This document shows positions 43,119-53,395 of a stretch of 63,678 nt of DNA, piece after piece. How positions within the stretch are numbered: the first letter of the stretch is position 1; each line of letters starts with the position of its first letter. A program made the position numbers and the translations under genes. The notes beneath the pieces are model-generated. The model was given only the letters and a program-made list of their open reading frames with translations, made no database searches and was not told where the DNA came from. The stretch is taken from assembly GCA_022799755.1 (NCBI GenBank), contig JAAWOU010000007.1, positions 1 through 63,678 of the forward strand. The letters are read 5' to 3'. The DNA is from Lachnospiraceae bacterium (GTDB lineage: Bacteria; Bacillota; Clostridia; Lachnospirales; Lachnospiraceae).

Positions 43119-44996
43119 TCAGGCCGGCCCGGACTCCGGGGCATGGAAAAAGTCGTAGATGGCCTGCGCCGCCTTGCGGTTGAGCTCCGGCAGACAGGCA
43201 AGCTCCTCCACGGAGGCCGCCTTGATTTCCTCGATGGATTTAAAGCCCCGCATGAGCGCCTTTCTTCTGGCCGGCCCTACGCCGGGGATCCCGTCCAGGA
43301 CGGACTTCACCTGGGCCTTGCTGCGCAGAGATCTGTGGTACTCGATGGCGAACCGGTGGGCCTCGTCCTGAATCCGGGTGACCAGCTTAAAGCCCTCCGA
43401 GCGCGTGTCGATGGGAAGCTCCACATTGTTGAAATAAAGGCCCCTGGTGCGGTGGTTGTCATCCTTGACCATGCCGCAGACGGGGATGGATATCCCCAGC
43501 TCCCCCAGCACGGACAGGGCAATGTTCACCTGCCCTCTGCCGCCGTCCATCATCAGCAGATCCGGAAATCTGGTAAAGCTCCCATAGGCCCTGTCCAGCT
43601 CTTTCTCCTCCAGCTCCCTGGTCTCCTCCATACCGTGGCGGAAGCGCCTGGTCAAAACCTCCCTCATGCAGGCATAGTCGTCCGGGCCGGATACGGTCTT
43701 TATCCGAAACTTTCTGTAATCGCTGGGCTTGGGTTTCCCTTTCTCAAAGACAATCATGGATCCCACGTTCTCGAAACCGTTGATGTTGGAGATGTCGAAA
43801 GCCTCCATGCGCTCCACCCGCTCCAGCCCCAGCAGACCCGCAATCTCCTTTACCGCCCCTATGGTGCGTCCCTCCTCCCGCTTGAGCCGCTCCCTGTCCT
43901 GCTCTAAAATGTGCTTTGCATTCTGTCCCGCCAGCTCCACCAGCTTCTCCTTGGAGCCGATTTTGGGCACGCGGACATAGACCCTGCCTCCCCTGCGGCC
44001 GCTGAGCCACTTTTCGATCAGTTCCCGGTCCCCTATCTCATACTGCAGCATCAGCTCCCTGGGGATAAAGGGCGTCCCCGCATAGAACTGCTTCACAAAA
44101 TTCTCCAGGATCTCCGCTTTGCCGTCTGCCGACACATTTGTCATATAATAGTGCTCTCTTCCGATGAGCTTTCCGTCCCGTACGAAGAACACCTGCACCA
44201 CGGCCTCTCTGTCATCCTGGTACATGGCAATGATGTCCTTGTCCTCCCCGGCGCTGTCCGTGATCTTCTGCTTCTGAGCCACCTGCTTCACGCTGTTGTA
44301 CAGATCCCGACAGACGGCAGCGGACTCAAAGTCCAGCTCCTCCGCGGCTTTCTGCATTTTCGTCTCCAGCTCCTTTAAGATTGGCCCGTAGTCTCCGTTC
44401 AGAAATTCCAGAGCCTGCTCCACCTGTTCCCGGTACTGTTCCTTTGTCACATAGCCCTGGCAGGGCGCAAGGCACTGCTTGATATGGTAATTCAGGCAGG
44501 GGCGCTCCAGCCCGATATCCCTGGGAAGACTCCGGCTGCAGGTCCGCAGGCTGTAGAGCTTGTTCAACAGCTCTATGGTATCTTTCACGGCAGCCGCGCT
44601 GGTATAGGGGCCGAAGTATTTGGATTTGTCCTTTTTCATCAGGCGGGAAAACTGCACCCGTGGATAATCTTCCCCCAGAGTCACCTTGATATAGGGGTAA
44701 GTCTTGTCATCTTTCAGCAGCGTATTGTACTTGGGAGAATTTTCTTTGATCAGGTTATTCTCCAGCACAAGGGCTTCCAGCTCGGAATCCGTAACGATAT
44801 ACTCGAACCGGGCGATCAGGGACACCATTTTGTCGATCATAGGCCCCCTGCCGATATTTTCCCGAAAATAGGAGCGAACCCTGTTGTGGAGATTCACCGC
44901 CTTGCCCACGTAGAGAATCACATCTTTGGCATCTCGCATGATATAGACGCCGGGTTCCCTGGGCAGTTTCTTCAGCTCTTCTTCAAAATTGAACAT
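43119..44996 (-). CDS. uvrC: Excinuclease ABC subunit C
   Basis: This 625-residue nucleotide excision repair nuclease has an N-terminal GIY-YIG domain ([20 protein letters not shown]), a UvrB-binding helical pair ([20 protein letters not shown]), a C-terminal RNase H-like nuclease with [13 protein letters not shown], and tandem HhH motifs ([19 protein letters not shown]). It cuts on both sides of a lesion with UvrB. The frame is open 38 codons further, but the ATG at 44996 has GGAAAGGAG upstream and begins the family's [12 protein letters not shown]. Confidence 0.97.
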   Translation of the reverse strand: MFNFEEELKKLPREPGVYIMRDAKDVILYVGKAVNLHNRVRSYFRENIGRGPMIDKMVSLIARFEYIVTDSELEALVLENNLIKENSPKYNTLLKDDKTYPYIKVTLGEDYPRVQFSRLMKKDKSKYFGPYTSAAAVKDTIELLNKLYSLRTCSRSLPRDIGLERPCLNYHIKQCLAPCQGYVTKEQYREQVEQALEFLNGDYGPILKELETKMQKAAEELDFESAAVCRDLYNSVKQVAQKQKITDSAGEDKDIIAMYQDDREAVVQVFFVRDGKLIGREHYYMTNVSADGKAEILENFVKQFYAGTPFIPRELMLQYEIGDRELIEKWLSGRRGGRVYVRVPKIGSKEKLVELAGQNAKHILEQDRERLKREEGRTIGAVKEIAGLLGLERVERMEAFDISNINGFENVGSMIVFEKGKPKPSDYRKFRIKTVSGPDDYACMREVLTRRFRHGMEETRELEEKELDRAYGSFTRFPDLLMMDGGRGQVNIALSVLGELGISIPVCGMVKDDNHRTRGLYFNNVELPIDTRSEGFKLVTRIQDEAHRFAIEYHRSLRSKAQVKSVLDGIPGVGPARRKALMRGFKSIEEIKAASVEELACLPELNRKAAQAIYDFFHAPESGPA

Positions 44997-45085
44997 AGTT
45001 GGCTCCTTTCCTGGCCGTCGCCCCGCCTTATGCCGCGCCGGCTGTACGGCCCCCGGGCATATGTACGAAAACCGGCCCGCATACG

Positions 45086-45122
45086 AAAAACCAAGCCTCC
45101 CCCAATGCATGAGAAAGGCTTG
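45086..45122 (-). terminator. Terminator after ftsH
   Basis: CAAGCCT (45116-45122) pairs with AGGCTTG (45092-45098) followed by GTTTTT on the minus strand, just beyond the ftsH stop and before uvrC. Confidence 0.75.
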
Positions 45123-45133
45123 TCAAAATATTG

Positions 45134-47542
45134 TCAATCTATCCTTCCGTTGGAAAACCTGCCTACAGGGCGCTGGTCATCTGTAGAGCCATGGGACTGC
45201 GAATCATTGTCTTCGGTCCGCACATCCCCTGAAGACGGCTCCGGGGTCTGTGCCGGAATGTTGTCCCTCTCGACCCTCTCCTCTGTCTCGCAAGCCTCCT
45301 CCCCGGGTTGTGCCCGGTCCGCCCCGGTCCGAGCCTGACGAGCCTCCTCAGGATTCTCCCCGGACCGCGCGGCCTCCCCGGCATCCCGCTCCCCGGGCGC
45401 TTTCCCGCCCTCTGCGGCCGGATCCTGCCTCTCCGGATCATGCTCCTTTTCGCTGCCCTCGGTCTCTTTCCCCGGGGCATCCTTGCCGGAATCGGTCCCC
45501 GTCTCCTCCCGGTCGGCCGCTGTCTGGGCTTCCCGCCCCTGTTCTCCGGTTCCCGTCTCCTCCGGTTCGGGCAGTCCTTTCTCCTTTCGGAAGATCTGCA
45601 TGAACTCTTTGCCGGTGATGGTCTCTTTCTCGATCAAAAACTCTGCCAGTTTATCCATAACTCCCCGGTTATCTTTCAGCAGTTCCAGGGCCTTGTCATA
45701 GCTCTCCTTAAGGATCTCCACCACTTCCGCGTCGATCTGGGCGGCCGTGGTATCGCTGCAGTTTAACGCCGTGCGGCCCTCCAGATACTGGCTCTCCACC
45801 GTGGCCAGCCCCACCAGGCCGAACTTCCTGCTCATACCGTAGCGGGTCACCATATTCCGCGCAATGTCAGTGGCTCTCTCGATATCATTGGCAGCCCCCG
45901 TGGTAACCGTGTCAAAGACCACTTCCTCCGCCGCCCGGCCTCCTACCAGGCCCACCAGCATGTCGCGCAGCTCCGCCTCGGTGTTCAGATATTTCTCCTC
46001 CTCCGGCACATGCATGACATAGCCCAGGGCCCCCATGGTGCGGGGCACGATGGTAATCTTCTGCACCGGCTCGGAATTCTTCTGCAGGGCGCTGATCAAA
46101 GCATGGCCCACCTCGTGGTAGGACACGATCCTGCGCTCCTCCTTGCTCATGATGCGGTCTTTCTTCTCTTTGCCCACCAGAACCACTTCCACTGAATTAA
46201 AGAGGTCTTTCTGGCACACATAATCCCTGCCCTCTTTCACCGCATTGATGGCTGCCTCATTGATCATATTGGCAAGGTCAGATCCCACCGCACCGCTGGT
46301 GGCCAGGGCGATGGCGTCCAGATCCACGGTCTCATCCATCTTCACGTCCTTGGCATGGACCTTAAGAATCTCCACACGGCCTTTCAGGTCAGGCTTATCC
46401 ACAATGATCCGCCGGTCGAAACGCCCCGGACGCAGAAGCGCCTTATCCAGGATCTCGGGCCGGTTGGTGGCGCCTAATATCAGGATACCCTTGGAACTGT
46501 CGAAACCGTCCATCTCGGAGAGCAGCTGATTCAGTGTCTGTTCCCGCTCCTCATTGCCTCCGCCGTACTTGGAGTCCCGGCTGCGCCCGATGGCGTCGAT
46601 CTCATCTATAAATATGATACAGGGTGCATTCTTGGTAGCCTCCTTGAACAAATCTCTCACCCGGCTGGCGCCCACGCCCACGTACAGCTCGATGAAGTCG
46701 GAACCCGTCAGGGAGAAGAAAGGCACATGGGCCTCGCCCGCCACCGCCTTTGCAAGCAGCGTCTTGCCCGTTCCGGGAGGGCCCACCAGCAGAGCGCCCT
46801 TGGGAAGCCTGGCGCCGATCTTGGAATACTTGCCGGGATTGTGGAGGAAATCCACCACCTCCACCAGGGATTCCTTGGCCTCGTCCTCACCGGCCACATC
46901 CTTAAAGGTGACGCCCGTCTCTTTCTGCACATAGACTTTCGCGTTGCTCTTGCCCACACCCATGGGGCCGCCGCTGCCGCCCATCTTGCGGAACACCACG
47001 CCCAGCAGGATCCACATCAGCACAACCGGCAGCACCACATACAGGAGAATATCGAAGATACGCCCCGAGTTGTCGCTGAGCACCCGGGTGCCGTCAATGC
47101 CATGAGCCTCCAGGCGCGCCGTCAATGTATCCAAATCTTCCATAATAATGGTGGAATAGGTCGCAGGCATACTGCCGTAAAAGGAATACCCCGGCAGCCC
47201 TCCTGGGACCTCCGTGGACTCTTTTTTCTCCTCCTCCGTCAGGGTGAACAGCACCTGGCCCGTGCTCTGCACCTCCACGGCCTCCACCTTGCCGTCGTTC
47301 ACATACTCCAGGAATTTCGTATAGCTGACCTCCTGGGTATTCCCCGAGGAGCCGAACAGCAGATTCCAGAGCATAAATACCAGCAGCACCGTGCTCAGCC
47401 CTGCCAGCAGCACCATCATGAGATTGGGTCTTCTGGGAGGCTGGTTGCCGTTTCCGTTGCCGCCGTTTCCGCCCGGCGTATTGCCTCGCCCGCCGTTATT
47501 ATAGCCTCCGCCATTGTCGTACTGATTCATTTGATTATCCAT
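45134..47542 (-). CDS. ftsH: ATP-dependent zinc metalloprotease FtsH with long disordered tail
   Basis: This is an 802-residue protein. A Gly/Asn-rich start precedes two membrane helices (about 40-60 and 165-190). An AAA+ domain follows (Walker [14 protein letters not shown]; Walker [11 protein letters not shown]), the SRH region, and the zinc site HEVGH in [14 protein letters not shown]. It degrades membrane proteins and regulators. The catalytic part ends near residue 640. The last ~150 residues are an acidic Glu/Gly/Arg/Pro-rich low-complexity tail, longer than usual. HflK and HflC, its likely modulators, are encoded at 30.9-33.0 kb. Confidence 0.96.
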   Translation of the reverse strand: MDNQMNQYDNGGGYNNGGRGNTPGGNGGNGNGNQPPRRPNLMMVLLAGLSTVLLVFMLWNLLFGSSGNTQEVSYTKFLEYVNDGKVEAVEVQSTGQVLFTLTEEEKKESTEVPGGLPGYSFYGSMPATYSTIIMEDLDTLTARLEAHGIDGTRVLSDNSGRIFDILLYVVLPVVLMWILLGVVFRKMGGSGGPMGVGKSNAKVYVQKETGVTFKDVAGEDEAKESLVEVVDFLHNPGKYSKIGARLPKGALLVGPPGTGKTLLAKAVAGEAHVPFFSLTGSDFIELYVGVGASRVRDLFKEATKNAPCIIFIDEIDAIGRSRDSKYGGGNEEREQTLNQLLSEMDGFDSSKGILILGATNRPEILDKALLRPGRFDRRIIVDKPDLKGRVEILKVHAKDVKMDETVDLDAIALATSGAVGSDLANMINEAAINAVKEGRDYVCQKDLFNSVEVVLVGKEKKDRIMSKEERRIVSYHEVGHALISALQKNSEPVQKITIVPRTMGALGYVMHVPEEEKYLNTEAELRDMLVGLVGGRAAEEVVFDTVTTGAANDIERATDIARNMVTRYGMSRKFGLVGLATVESQYLEGRTALNCSDTTAAQIDAEVVEILKESYDKALELLKDNRGVMDKLAEFLIEKETITGKEFMQIFRKEKGLPEPEETGTGEQGREAQTAADREETGTDSGKDAPGKETEGSEKEHDPERQDPAAEGGKAPGERDAGEAARSGENPEEARQARTGADRAQPGEEACETEERVERDNIPAQTPEPSSGDVRTEDNDSQSHGSTDDQRPVGRFSNGRID

Positions 47543-47631
47543 AGCAGCTCCGTTTCCGTTCTGTCTTTTTCAGTGGTCTTTGTCCTGACCCCCACGGTAA
47601 GTAAAAAGAGTTTTCGTGACGGGTCTTATTC

Positions 47632-47660
47632 ATTATAGATACTGCCAGTTGATAAATCAA
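47632..47660 (-). promoter_or_regulatory. ftsH promoter
   Basis: TTGATT (47655-47660) and TATAAT (47632-47637) are 17 bp apart on the minus strand, about 90 bp before the ftsH ATG. Confidence 0.7.
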
Positions 47661-47691
47661 TAGGTGAAATGTGAAAAAAACAATTTATCTC

Positions 47692-48060
47692 TTAAAGATT
47701 TCTAAAATTGCCGCCCTTTAACATGGATCCTTTCTTCCACAGTTCAACGGCGCAGCTATGCGCCTTGGTCTCTCTGTCATAGTTGATGCCCACCAGGAGG
47801 ATGGCGCCTGTGTAGTCCTGTATCCCGGATGCGTACTGTCTGTCTTTTATCTGGCCGATGGCGCCCTGCGCGGATTTGTTCCACTTCAACTCCACCACCA
47901 ACGCGGGTCTGTCCGTGTCCCGCTTTCATGGCCCTGATATGCTCCTGCACGATCTCCTCGCACAGTCCCACTCGTCGATGATGAAGACAAAAGTCTCTCC
48001 TCTTCCGGCATGGAGCTGCCTCAGGACACCTGCCAGGCCGTATTGATCCTCCTCAAAGCA
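47692..48060 (-). pseudogene. Decayed AAA-ATPase-like / PD-(D/E)XK family gene
   Basis: Pieces of one family lie in different frames. FEEDQYGLAGVLRQL and FVFIIDEWD (about 48057-47960) come from the ATPase-like domain. IRAMKAGHG is in a second frame. RPALVVELKWNKSAQGAIGQ through LLVGINYDRETKAHSC (to 47692) is the C-terminal nuclease-like domain. The middle of the gene, several hundred residues in intact relatives, is deleted, and two frame changes remain. The intact genes are often multicopy in gut Firmicutes and Bacteroidetes. There is no start or ribosome site. Confidence 0.75.
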
Positions 48061-48159
48061 GTTACAATTCACTTTTTTAACTTCCCCATTCCCAACCCCT
48101 CCAATCTGTGCTAAAATAAAAAGGTATTTTTGCAAAGAGAGACAGGAGGCGCACAGACT

Positions 48160-49635
48160 ATGAAACTCGGTTTTGACAATGACAAATATCTGAAAATGCA
48201 GTCGGAGCATATCAAGGAGCGCATCGCAAAGTTCGGGGACAAGCTCTACCTGGAATTCGGCGGAAAGCTCTTCGACGATTTCCACGCGTCCAGAGTTCTG
48301 CCCGGGTTTGCTCCGGACGCAAAGCTTCAGATGCTCATGCAGCTTTCTGACTATGCTGAAATCGTCATCGTTATCAGCGCCGCCGATATCGAGAAGAACA
48401 AAGTCCGGGGGGATTTAGGCATCACCTATGATGTGGATGTGCTGCGCCTGAGAGACGAATTCCAGAGCAGAGGGCTTTACGTAGGCAGTGTAGTCATCAC
48501 CCACTACCAGCGGCAGCACAGTGCGGAGCAGTTCAAAGCGAAGCTGGAAAAGAAAGGCATTAAAGTCTATCTCCATTATACCATAGAGGGATACCCCGCC
48601 AACGTCCCCCTGATCGTCAGCGCCAACGGCTATGGGAAAAACGATTATATAGAGACCTCCAGGCCCTTGGTGGTGATCACGGCTCCAGGACCGGGCAGCG
48701 GCAAGATGGCCACCTGCCTCTCCCAGCTCTACCACGAGAATCTTCGGGGCACCAAGGCCGGATACGCCAAATTCGAGACTTTTCCCATCTGGAACATACC
48801 GCTAAAGCATCCGATCAACCTGGCGTATGAGGCCGCCACCGCGGACTTAAATGACGTAAACATGATAGATCCTTTCCACCTGGAGGCCTATGGCATAACC
48901 ACGGTAAACTATAATCGGGATATCGAAATTTTCCCGGTGCTGAATGCCATCTTCGAGGGCATCTATGGGGAAAATCCGTATAAATCCCCCACTGACATGG
49001 GGGTGAACATGGCCGGAAACTGCATCGTCGACGACGAGGCCTGCTGCGAAGCCTCCCGGATGGAGATCATACGCCGCTATTACACGGCTCTGAACAAGGT
49101 GGTGCGAGACGAAACCACGGATACGGAGGTCTATAAGATCGAACTGCTGATGAAGCAGGCGAAGATCACGGCCGCAGACAGAAAAGTGACGGCGGCCGCA
49201 AAGGAGCGGGCCGAGGCTCTCGGTATGCCCACCGCTGCCATCGAGCTGGCAGACGGCCATATCATCACCTCCAAGACGTCGGATTTCCTGGGTGCTTCCG
49301 CGGCGCTGCTCCTAAACGCCCTGAAATATCTGGCAGGCGTAGCGCACGACACGAAACTGATCAAGCCCGAGGCCATCGAGCCCATCCAGAACCTGAAAGT
49401 CCGCTATCTGGGCGGCAGAAATCCCAGGCTCCACACGGACGAGGTGCTGATCGCCCTGGCCCTGGAGGCCTGCCACGACGACAATGCCAGGCGCTCCCTG
49501 GAACAGCTGCCCAACCTCAAGGGCTGCCAGGTCCATACCTCCGTCATGCTCTCCGAGGTGGATATCAAGATCTACAAGAAACTGGGCGTGGACCTCACCA
49601 GCGAGCCTGTCCAGGCAGTGAGAAAGAATTATTAA
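48160..49635 (+). CDS. DUF1846 (UPF0371) family protein
   Basis: This 491-residue cytoplasmic protein matches DUF1846 along its whole length (MKLGFDNDKYLKMQSEHIKE start, QLSDYAEIVIVISAADIEKNK, the glycine-rich APGPGSGKMATCLSQLYHEN, and NCIVDDEACCEASRMEIIRR). The GPGSGK stretch looks like a nucleotide loop. The biochemical role is not established. The ATG at 48160 is chosen because AGGAGG lies ten bases upstream and the family begins there; the frame is open ten codons more. It ends at a terminator shared with yitT. Confidence 0.88.
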   Translation: MKLGFDNDKYLKMQSEHIKERIAKFGDKLYLEFGGKLFDDFHASRVLPGFAPDAKLQMLMQLSDYAEIVIVISAADIEKNKVRGDLGITYDVDVLRLRDEFQSRGLYVGSVVITHYQRQHSAEQFKAKLEKKGIKVYLHYTIEGYPANVPLIVSANGYGKNDYIETSRPLVVITAPGPGSGKMATCLSQLYHENLRGTKAGYAKFETFPIWNIPLKHPINLAYEAATADLNDVNMIDPFHLEAYGITTVNYNRDIEIFPVLNAIFEGIYGENPYKSPTDMGVNMAGNCIVDDEACCEASRMEIIRRYYTALNKVVRDETTDTEVYKIELLMKQAKITAADRKVTAAAKERAEALGMPTAAIELADGHIITSKTSDFLGASAALLLNALKYLAGVAHDTKLIKPEAIEPIQNLKVRYLGGRNPRLHTDEVLIALALEACHDDNARRSLEQLPNLKGCQVHTSVMLSEVDIKIYKKLGVDLTSEPVQAVRKNY

Positions 49636-49654
49636 AACATTGTCCCTAATCCCA

Positions 49655-49689
49655 AAAACCTCCGCAGGCACTTGCCCCGGAGGTTTTTT
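49655..49689. terminator. Bidirectional terminator between the DUF1846 gene and yitT
   Basis: AACCTCCG (49657-49664) pairs with CGGAGGTT (49678-49685). A T run follows on both strands (TTTTTT on plus, TTTTTG on minus), serving the two convergent genes. Confidence 0.9.
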
Positions 49690-49768
49690 CAAAACCGCTT
49701 TCTGTTGTTTTAAACATTTCTTCTCTGCCGTTTTGCTCTTCCTGGCCGCCTGGAAGCTTTCTGCATCC

Positions 49769-50644
49769 TTACAGTTTCTTCAGGAAATTCCCCGCCACTG
49801 TGACTCCCTCATTGATCACGATAAACGCGTTGGGGTCGTACTTGTGAACCACGGCCTTGAGCCTTGCCACCTCGTATTTGGACAGAGTAATATAGAGCAT
49901 GTGGGACTGCTCATAGGTGTAAGCTCCCAGAGTGGCCCACTTGGTAACGCCCCTGCCTAACTCCTCCATGATAGCCCTCTCCAGATCCACATTGCTGGTC
50001 TTGGTGATAATATTGGCCTCCACGTTGATGTTCTGGGTATGTACCTTGTCGATGGCCAGGGAATGCACGGCGGCAAATATCACAGAGTACACCACAATTT
50101 CCACGTCAAACAAAGAGAGGCAGACCAGGTACAGGGTCATGTTCACTATCAGGTACACCTTGCCCACGCTGAAATCCCTCTTCCACTTGGTCAGCAGCAC
50201 GCCCACCACGTCCAGCCCGCCGCCGGAGGACGCCATCCGCAGCACGATGCCGATTCCCGCTCCGGATATGATGCCCCCTACCACGCAGGCCGCTACATCG
50301 TCCTCCACCACCTGGACAACGGGAACCACGGACAGGAAAATCGTCATGGCCGTTACCGTGACCATGGTCTTGGCAAAGAATTTCCTGCCCATTCTGGCAA
50401 AAGCAATGATAAATATCGGTATATTGATAATATAGTAAATGATACCGGCAATGTCAAAGCCTTGAAAATCCATATGCAGATAGTCCACAAGAAGCGTCCT
50501 GATCACCTGGCAGATGCCCATGAGCCCGCCGGAATACAATTTCGCCGGAACCACGAAAAGGTTCAGGCCCACAGCGTACATCAGCGCTGCCAGAATACAC
50601 AGAATCGTCCGCTTCCCCTCATATGCAAGATCCTCTTTGTTCAT
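49769..50644 (-). CDS. YitT family membrane protein
   Basis: This 291-residue protein has five or six hydrophobic segments in the first ~190 residues (ILCILAALMYAVGLNLFVVP, GAGIGIVLRMASSGGGLDVV) of the DUF161 type. A C-terminal DUF2179 cytoplasmic domain follows (LYITLSKYEVARLKAVVHKY). The family has no firm function; transport is suspected. The TTG at 50653 overlaps the trxA stop; the ATG at 50644 sits ten bases behind AGGTG and is preferred. It is cotranscribed with trxA. Confidence 0.9.
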   Translation of the reverse strand: MNKEDLAYEGKRTILCILAALMYAVGLNLFVVPAKLYSGGLMGICQVIRTLLVDYLHMDFQGFDIAGIIYYIINIPIFIIAFARMGRKFFAKTMVTVTAMTIFLSVVPVVQVVEDDVAACVVGGIISGAGIGIVLRMASSGGGLDVVGVLLTKWKRDFSVGKVYLIVNMTLYLVCLSLFDVEIVVYSVIFAAVHSLAIDKVHTQNINVEANIITKTSNVDLERAIMEELGRGVTKWATLGAYTYEQSHMLYITLSKYEVARLKAVVHKYDPNAFIVINEGVTVAGNFLKKL

Positions 50645-50645
50645 C

Positions 50646-50966
50646 TTACCCAAGCACCTGCTCTATCTTCTTTCTAAACTCCGCCTCGGACATGGCACCC
50701 ACATAATTGGCCACAGGCTTGCCGCCCTGGAAGACTACAAATGCAGGAATGCTGGAAATGCGGTAGGTCTGTGCCAACTGCATATTCTCATCAATGTTGC
50801 ACTTACCCACCTTGACTTTCCCCTCAAAGGCCTCAGCCATCTTAGCCACTACGGGCCCCATCATCCTGCAGGGATTGCACCAGTCCGCGTAAAAGTCCAC
50901 CAGCACTGGCGTGGACGCCTGCAATACCTCTTTGTCGAAATTGTCTGCCGTAAATTTGTATTCCAT
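50646..50966 (-). CDS. trxA: Thioredoxin with WCNPC active site
   Basis: This 106-residue thioredoxin has active site DFYADWCNPCRMMGPV, where the usual WCGPC has Asn instead of Gly, and the cis-proline loop SSIPAFVVFQGG. It reduces disulfides in cytoplasmic proteins. The Gly-to-Asn change between the cysteines should shift the redox potential. The ATG at 50966 follows AGAGGG; 17 further codons upstream are open but not conserved. Confidence 0.94.
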   Translation of the reverse strand: MEYKFTADNFDKEVLQASTPVLVDFYADWCNPCRMMGPVVAKMAEAFEGKVKVGKCNIDENMQLAQTYRISSIPAFVVFQGGKPVANYVGAMSEAEFRKKIEQVLG

Positions 50967-51090
50967 CTTTTCCCTCTTTTCTGCACCTTCCCGGTGCGCT
51001 TTGATATCTCTTTCCACAAATCTCTCAGTTGCGCAAGTCTCTCCCGGCGCCCTCCGCCTTTCCCGTCGGACAGCATCCGGATTCTGCTTT

Positions 51091-51741
51091 TCAGCCTCCG
51101 GGATGGACGACGTACTTGTAAATGGGATTCCCCTGAGAGGAGAATTTCTCCTCGTACTCGGTCATCACATTGCCCTCCATCAGGCGTGCGTCACTGTGGA
51201 GATCGTAAGTGATCTCGTCCGCCTCCCAGTCCGCCGGCCCAAGCTCGTCCAGGGCAAAGTCGAACAGCGCCCTGTTGTCCGTCTTGAACTCCAGCCTGCC
51301 CCCCTGCTTTAAAATCACCCTATAGCGGGCCAGGAACTCCCTGGAGGGAAGCCTGCGCTTAGCGTGTCTGTCCTTGGGCCAGGGATCCGAGAAATTCAGA
51401 TAGATCCTGTCCACCTCTCCCGGTCCGAAGACTTTCGCAATGTCCTCCGCGTCCATCCGCAGGAACTTCAGGTTCGGGAGCGGTTCCGCCTCCATCTTCC
51501 GGACTGCCCTGATCAGTACGCTGGAATATTTCTCGATACCTACGTAGTTGATATCGGCATGCTCCCTGGCCATAGTATGGATGAATTTTCCCTTTCCCAT
51601 ACCGATTTCGATGTGGATAGAATTTCCATTTCCGAAAATATCGCTCCACTTGCCGGAGCACCGGGGCGCAAGCTCTTCCCGTACCACATAAGGGCTCTCG
51701 GCAATCACCTCCCTGGAGCCTGTGACATTACGCAATCTCAT
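51091..51741 (-). CDS. trmB: tRNA (guanine-N7-)-methyltransferase
   Basis: This 216-residue SAM enzyme makes m7G46 in tRNA variable loops. The SAM motif is IHIEIGMGKGKFIHTMA, and the substrate region is IYLNFSDPWPKDRHAKRRL, a TrmB hallmark; FKTDNRALFDFAL follows. GGGAGTG precedes the ATG. The divergent dacF promoter lies just beyond. Confidence 0.96.
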   Translation of the reverse strand: MRLRNVTGSREVIAESPYVVREELAPRCSGKWSDIFGNGNSIHIEIGMGKGKFIHTMAREHADINYVGIEKYSSVLIRAVRKMEAEPLPNLKFLRMDAEDIAKVFGPGEVDRIYLNFSDPWPKDRHAKRRLPSREFLARYRVILKQGGRLEFKTDNRALFDFALDELGPADWEADEITYDLHSDARLMEGNVMTEYEEKFSSQGNPIYKYVVHPGG

Positions 51742-51788
51742 GATCTACACTCCCTGTCCGCCTGACGGACATCACTTTTCCTTTTATT

Positions 51789-51817
51789 AATGTACTGTAT
51801 ATTTGAATTCTTGTCAA
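51789..51817 (-). promoter_or_regulatory. trmB promoter
   Basis: TTGACA (51812-51817) and TACATT (51789-51794) are 17 bp apart on the minus strand, about 45 bp before trmB. Confidence 0.6.
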
Positions 51818-51833
51818 TCCATGAATTGTCCCT

Positions 51834-51861
51834 TTGGTTTTTCCCCAATGTGGTGTATAAT
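51834..51861 (+). promoter_or_regulatory. dacF promoter
   Basis: TTGGTT (51834-51839) and TATAAT (51856-51861) are 16 bp apart, 42 bp before the dacF ATG and divergent from trmB. Confidence 0.65.
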
Positions 51862-51903
51862 AAGAATATGCCCTTAGACAAAAACTGATTGTGAGGATGA
51901 TTC

Positions 51904-53379
51904 ATGCCCGGTTTCAGAAAGCGATCCATTCATATATTTATCCGTTTTTTTGCCGCTGCACTCTGTGCGGGCGGCCTGCTTACGGTCCTGGCCGTTCCCG
52001 CCCGGGCAGCGGCCCTGTCCGACGCGGAGCTTCTCCTGGAGGCCAACCGCGCCCTGCCTGTCCAATCCAATGAGATTCCGGGCTGGCCCGCCGGACCCGT
52101 GATAGGGGCGGAGTCCGCCATTTTGATTGAGGCCCGCACCGGCACCGTACTCTATTCCAAAAATATACACATGCGGGAATACCCGGCCAGCACCACCAAG
52201 ATTCTCACCGCCCTGATCGCCGCGGAGCAATGCGAGATGGACGAGATCGTCACATTTTCCCACGACGCCGTCTTCGACACTCCCTGGGACAGCAGCCATA
52301 TTGCCATGGATGTGGGCCAGGAGCTCACCATGGAACAGTGCCTCAACGCCATCCTGATCCGCTCCGCCAACGAGGTCTGCTACGCCGTGGCAGAGCATAT
52401 CACAGGCACCACGGACTGGCAGGTCTTCTCGGAGCTCATGAACGAACGCGCCGCTCAGTTGGGATGCCTGAATACCAATTTCGTGAATCCCAACGGCCTG
52501 CCCGACGATGATCACTATACCACGGCCCACGATCTGGCCATGATAGGCAGGGCTTTCTTCGCCAATGAGATGCTCAGCAAGATTACCCTGGCGCCCCGGA
52601 TTGACTTCCCTCCCACGGACAAGCTGCCCCTGGGAAAGCTGGAGAACAATCACATGGAGATCATTCCCGGCGGAGCCCATGCCTATGAGTATATCGTGGG
52701 CTGCAAGACAGGCTATACGGAGGACGCCAGAAGCTGCCTTGTATCCTGCGCGGAAAAGAACGGGCTGCGGCTGATCTGCGTGGTCATGCGGGACGAAGCT
52801 CCCCATCATTATGAGGACACCATCACTCTCTTTGAGTACGGCTTCTCGAACTTTGAAAAGCTGTATGTGTCCCAGGCGGAGACGAAATACAATATCGACA
52901 ATACGGGCCTGTTCTACAACGGCGACGACATTTTCGGCAGCACAAAGCCTTTCCTTTCCTTAAACAAAGACGATTACATCGTCATGCCCCGGTCCGTTTC
53001 CTTTGAGGAGGCGGAGTCTTCCATTTCCTATGAGACCGGGGACGAGAACCAGGCGGCCCTCATCTCCTATGCTTACCAGGGCGTGAGCCTTGGCTCTGTC
53101 AGGGTAGATTTCACGGTCAGCAAAGACGATACCAGCATCTTCCGCACGGAGCAGGACCCCGACGCGGAAGCACCGGAAGATAAGCCCGTCATCTTTGTCA
53201 ATGTGGCGGTGGTTCTCGCCGGCTGCGGAATAATTGCCGCGCTGTTTTTTATCTGGCTCATTGTCCGCCTGATTCTGAAAAACTATAATATCTCCCCCGG
53301 ACACGGCCGCAGGATCTGGCGGAGGAAAAACCGCCGCAGACGCAGAAACTCCAGAAATCATAAGGGCTATGATTTTTAA
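51904..53379 (+). CDS. dacF: D-alanyl-D-alanine carboxypeptidase (PBP5/DacF type)
   Basis: This is a 491-residue protein. The signal peptide ends near residue 37 (LTVLAVPARAAALSD). The S11 peptidase domain has SxxK in PASTTKILTAL, SxN in RSANEVCYAVAEH and KTG in VGCKTGYTEDARS. It trims the terminal D-Ala of peptidoglycan stem peptides. After a beta-rich domain (about 315-415), a C-terminal membrane helix (VNVAVVLAGCGIIAALFFIW) and a very basic cytoplasmic tail anchor it. DacF and DacB types are tied to sporulation in Bacillus; which one this is cannot be settled. Confidence 0.92.
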   Translation: MPGFRKRSIHIFIRFFAAALCAGGLLTVLAVPARAAALSDAELLLEANRALPVQSNEIPGWPAGPVIGAESAILIEARTGTVLYSKNIHMREYPASTTKILTALIAAEQCEMDEIVTFSHDAVFDTPWDSSHIAMDVGQELTMEQCLNAILIRSANEVCYAVAEHITGTTDWQVFSELMNERAAQLGCLNTNFVNPNGLPDDDHYTTAHDLAMIGRAFFANEMLSKITLAPRIDFPPTDKLPLGKLENNHMEIIPGGAHAYEYIVGCKTGYTEDARSCLVSCAEKNGLRLICVVMRDEAPHHYEDTITLFEYGFSNFEKLYVSQAETKYNIDNTGLFYNGDDIFGSTKPFLSLNKDDYIVMPRSVSFEEAESSISYETGDENQAALISYAYQGVSLGSVRVDFTVSKDDTSIFRTEQDPDAEAPEDKPVIFVNVAVVLAGCGIIAALFFIWLIVRLILKNYNISPGHGRRIWRRKNRRRRRNSRNHKGYDF

Positions 53380-53395
53380 GTCATAGCCCTTTTTA
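53362..53395 (+). terminator. Terminator after dacF
   Basis: AAGGGCTATGA (53362-53372) pairs perfectly with TCATAGCCCTT (53381-53391), then TTT. The stem overlaps the last codons of dacF and lies against the end of the convergent exonuclease gene. Confidence 0.85.
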
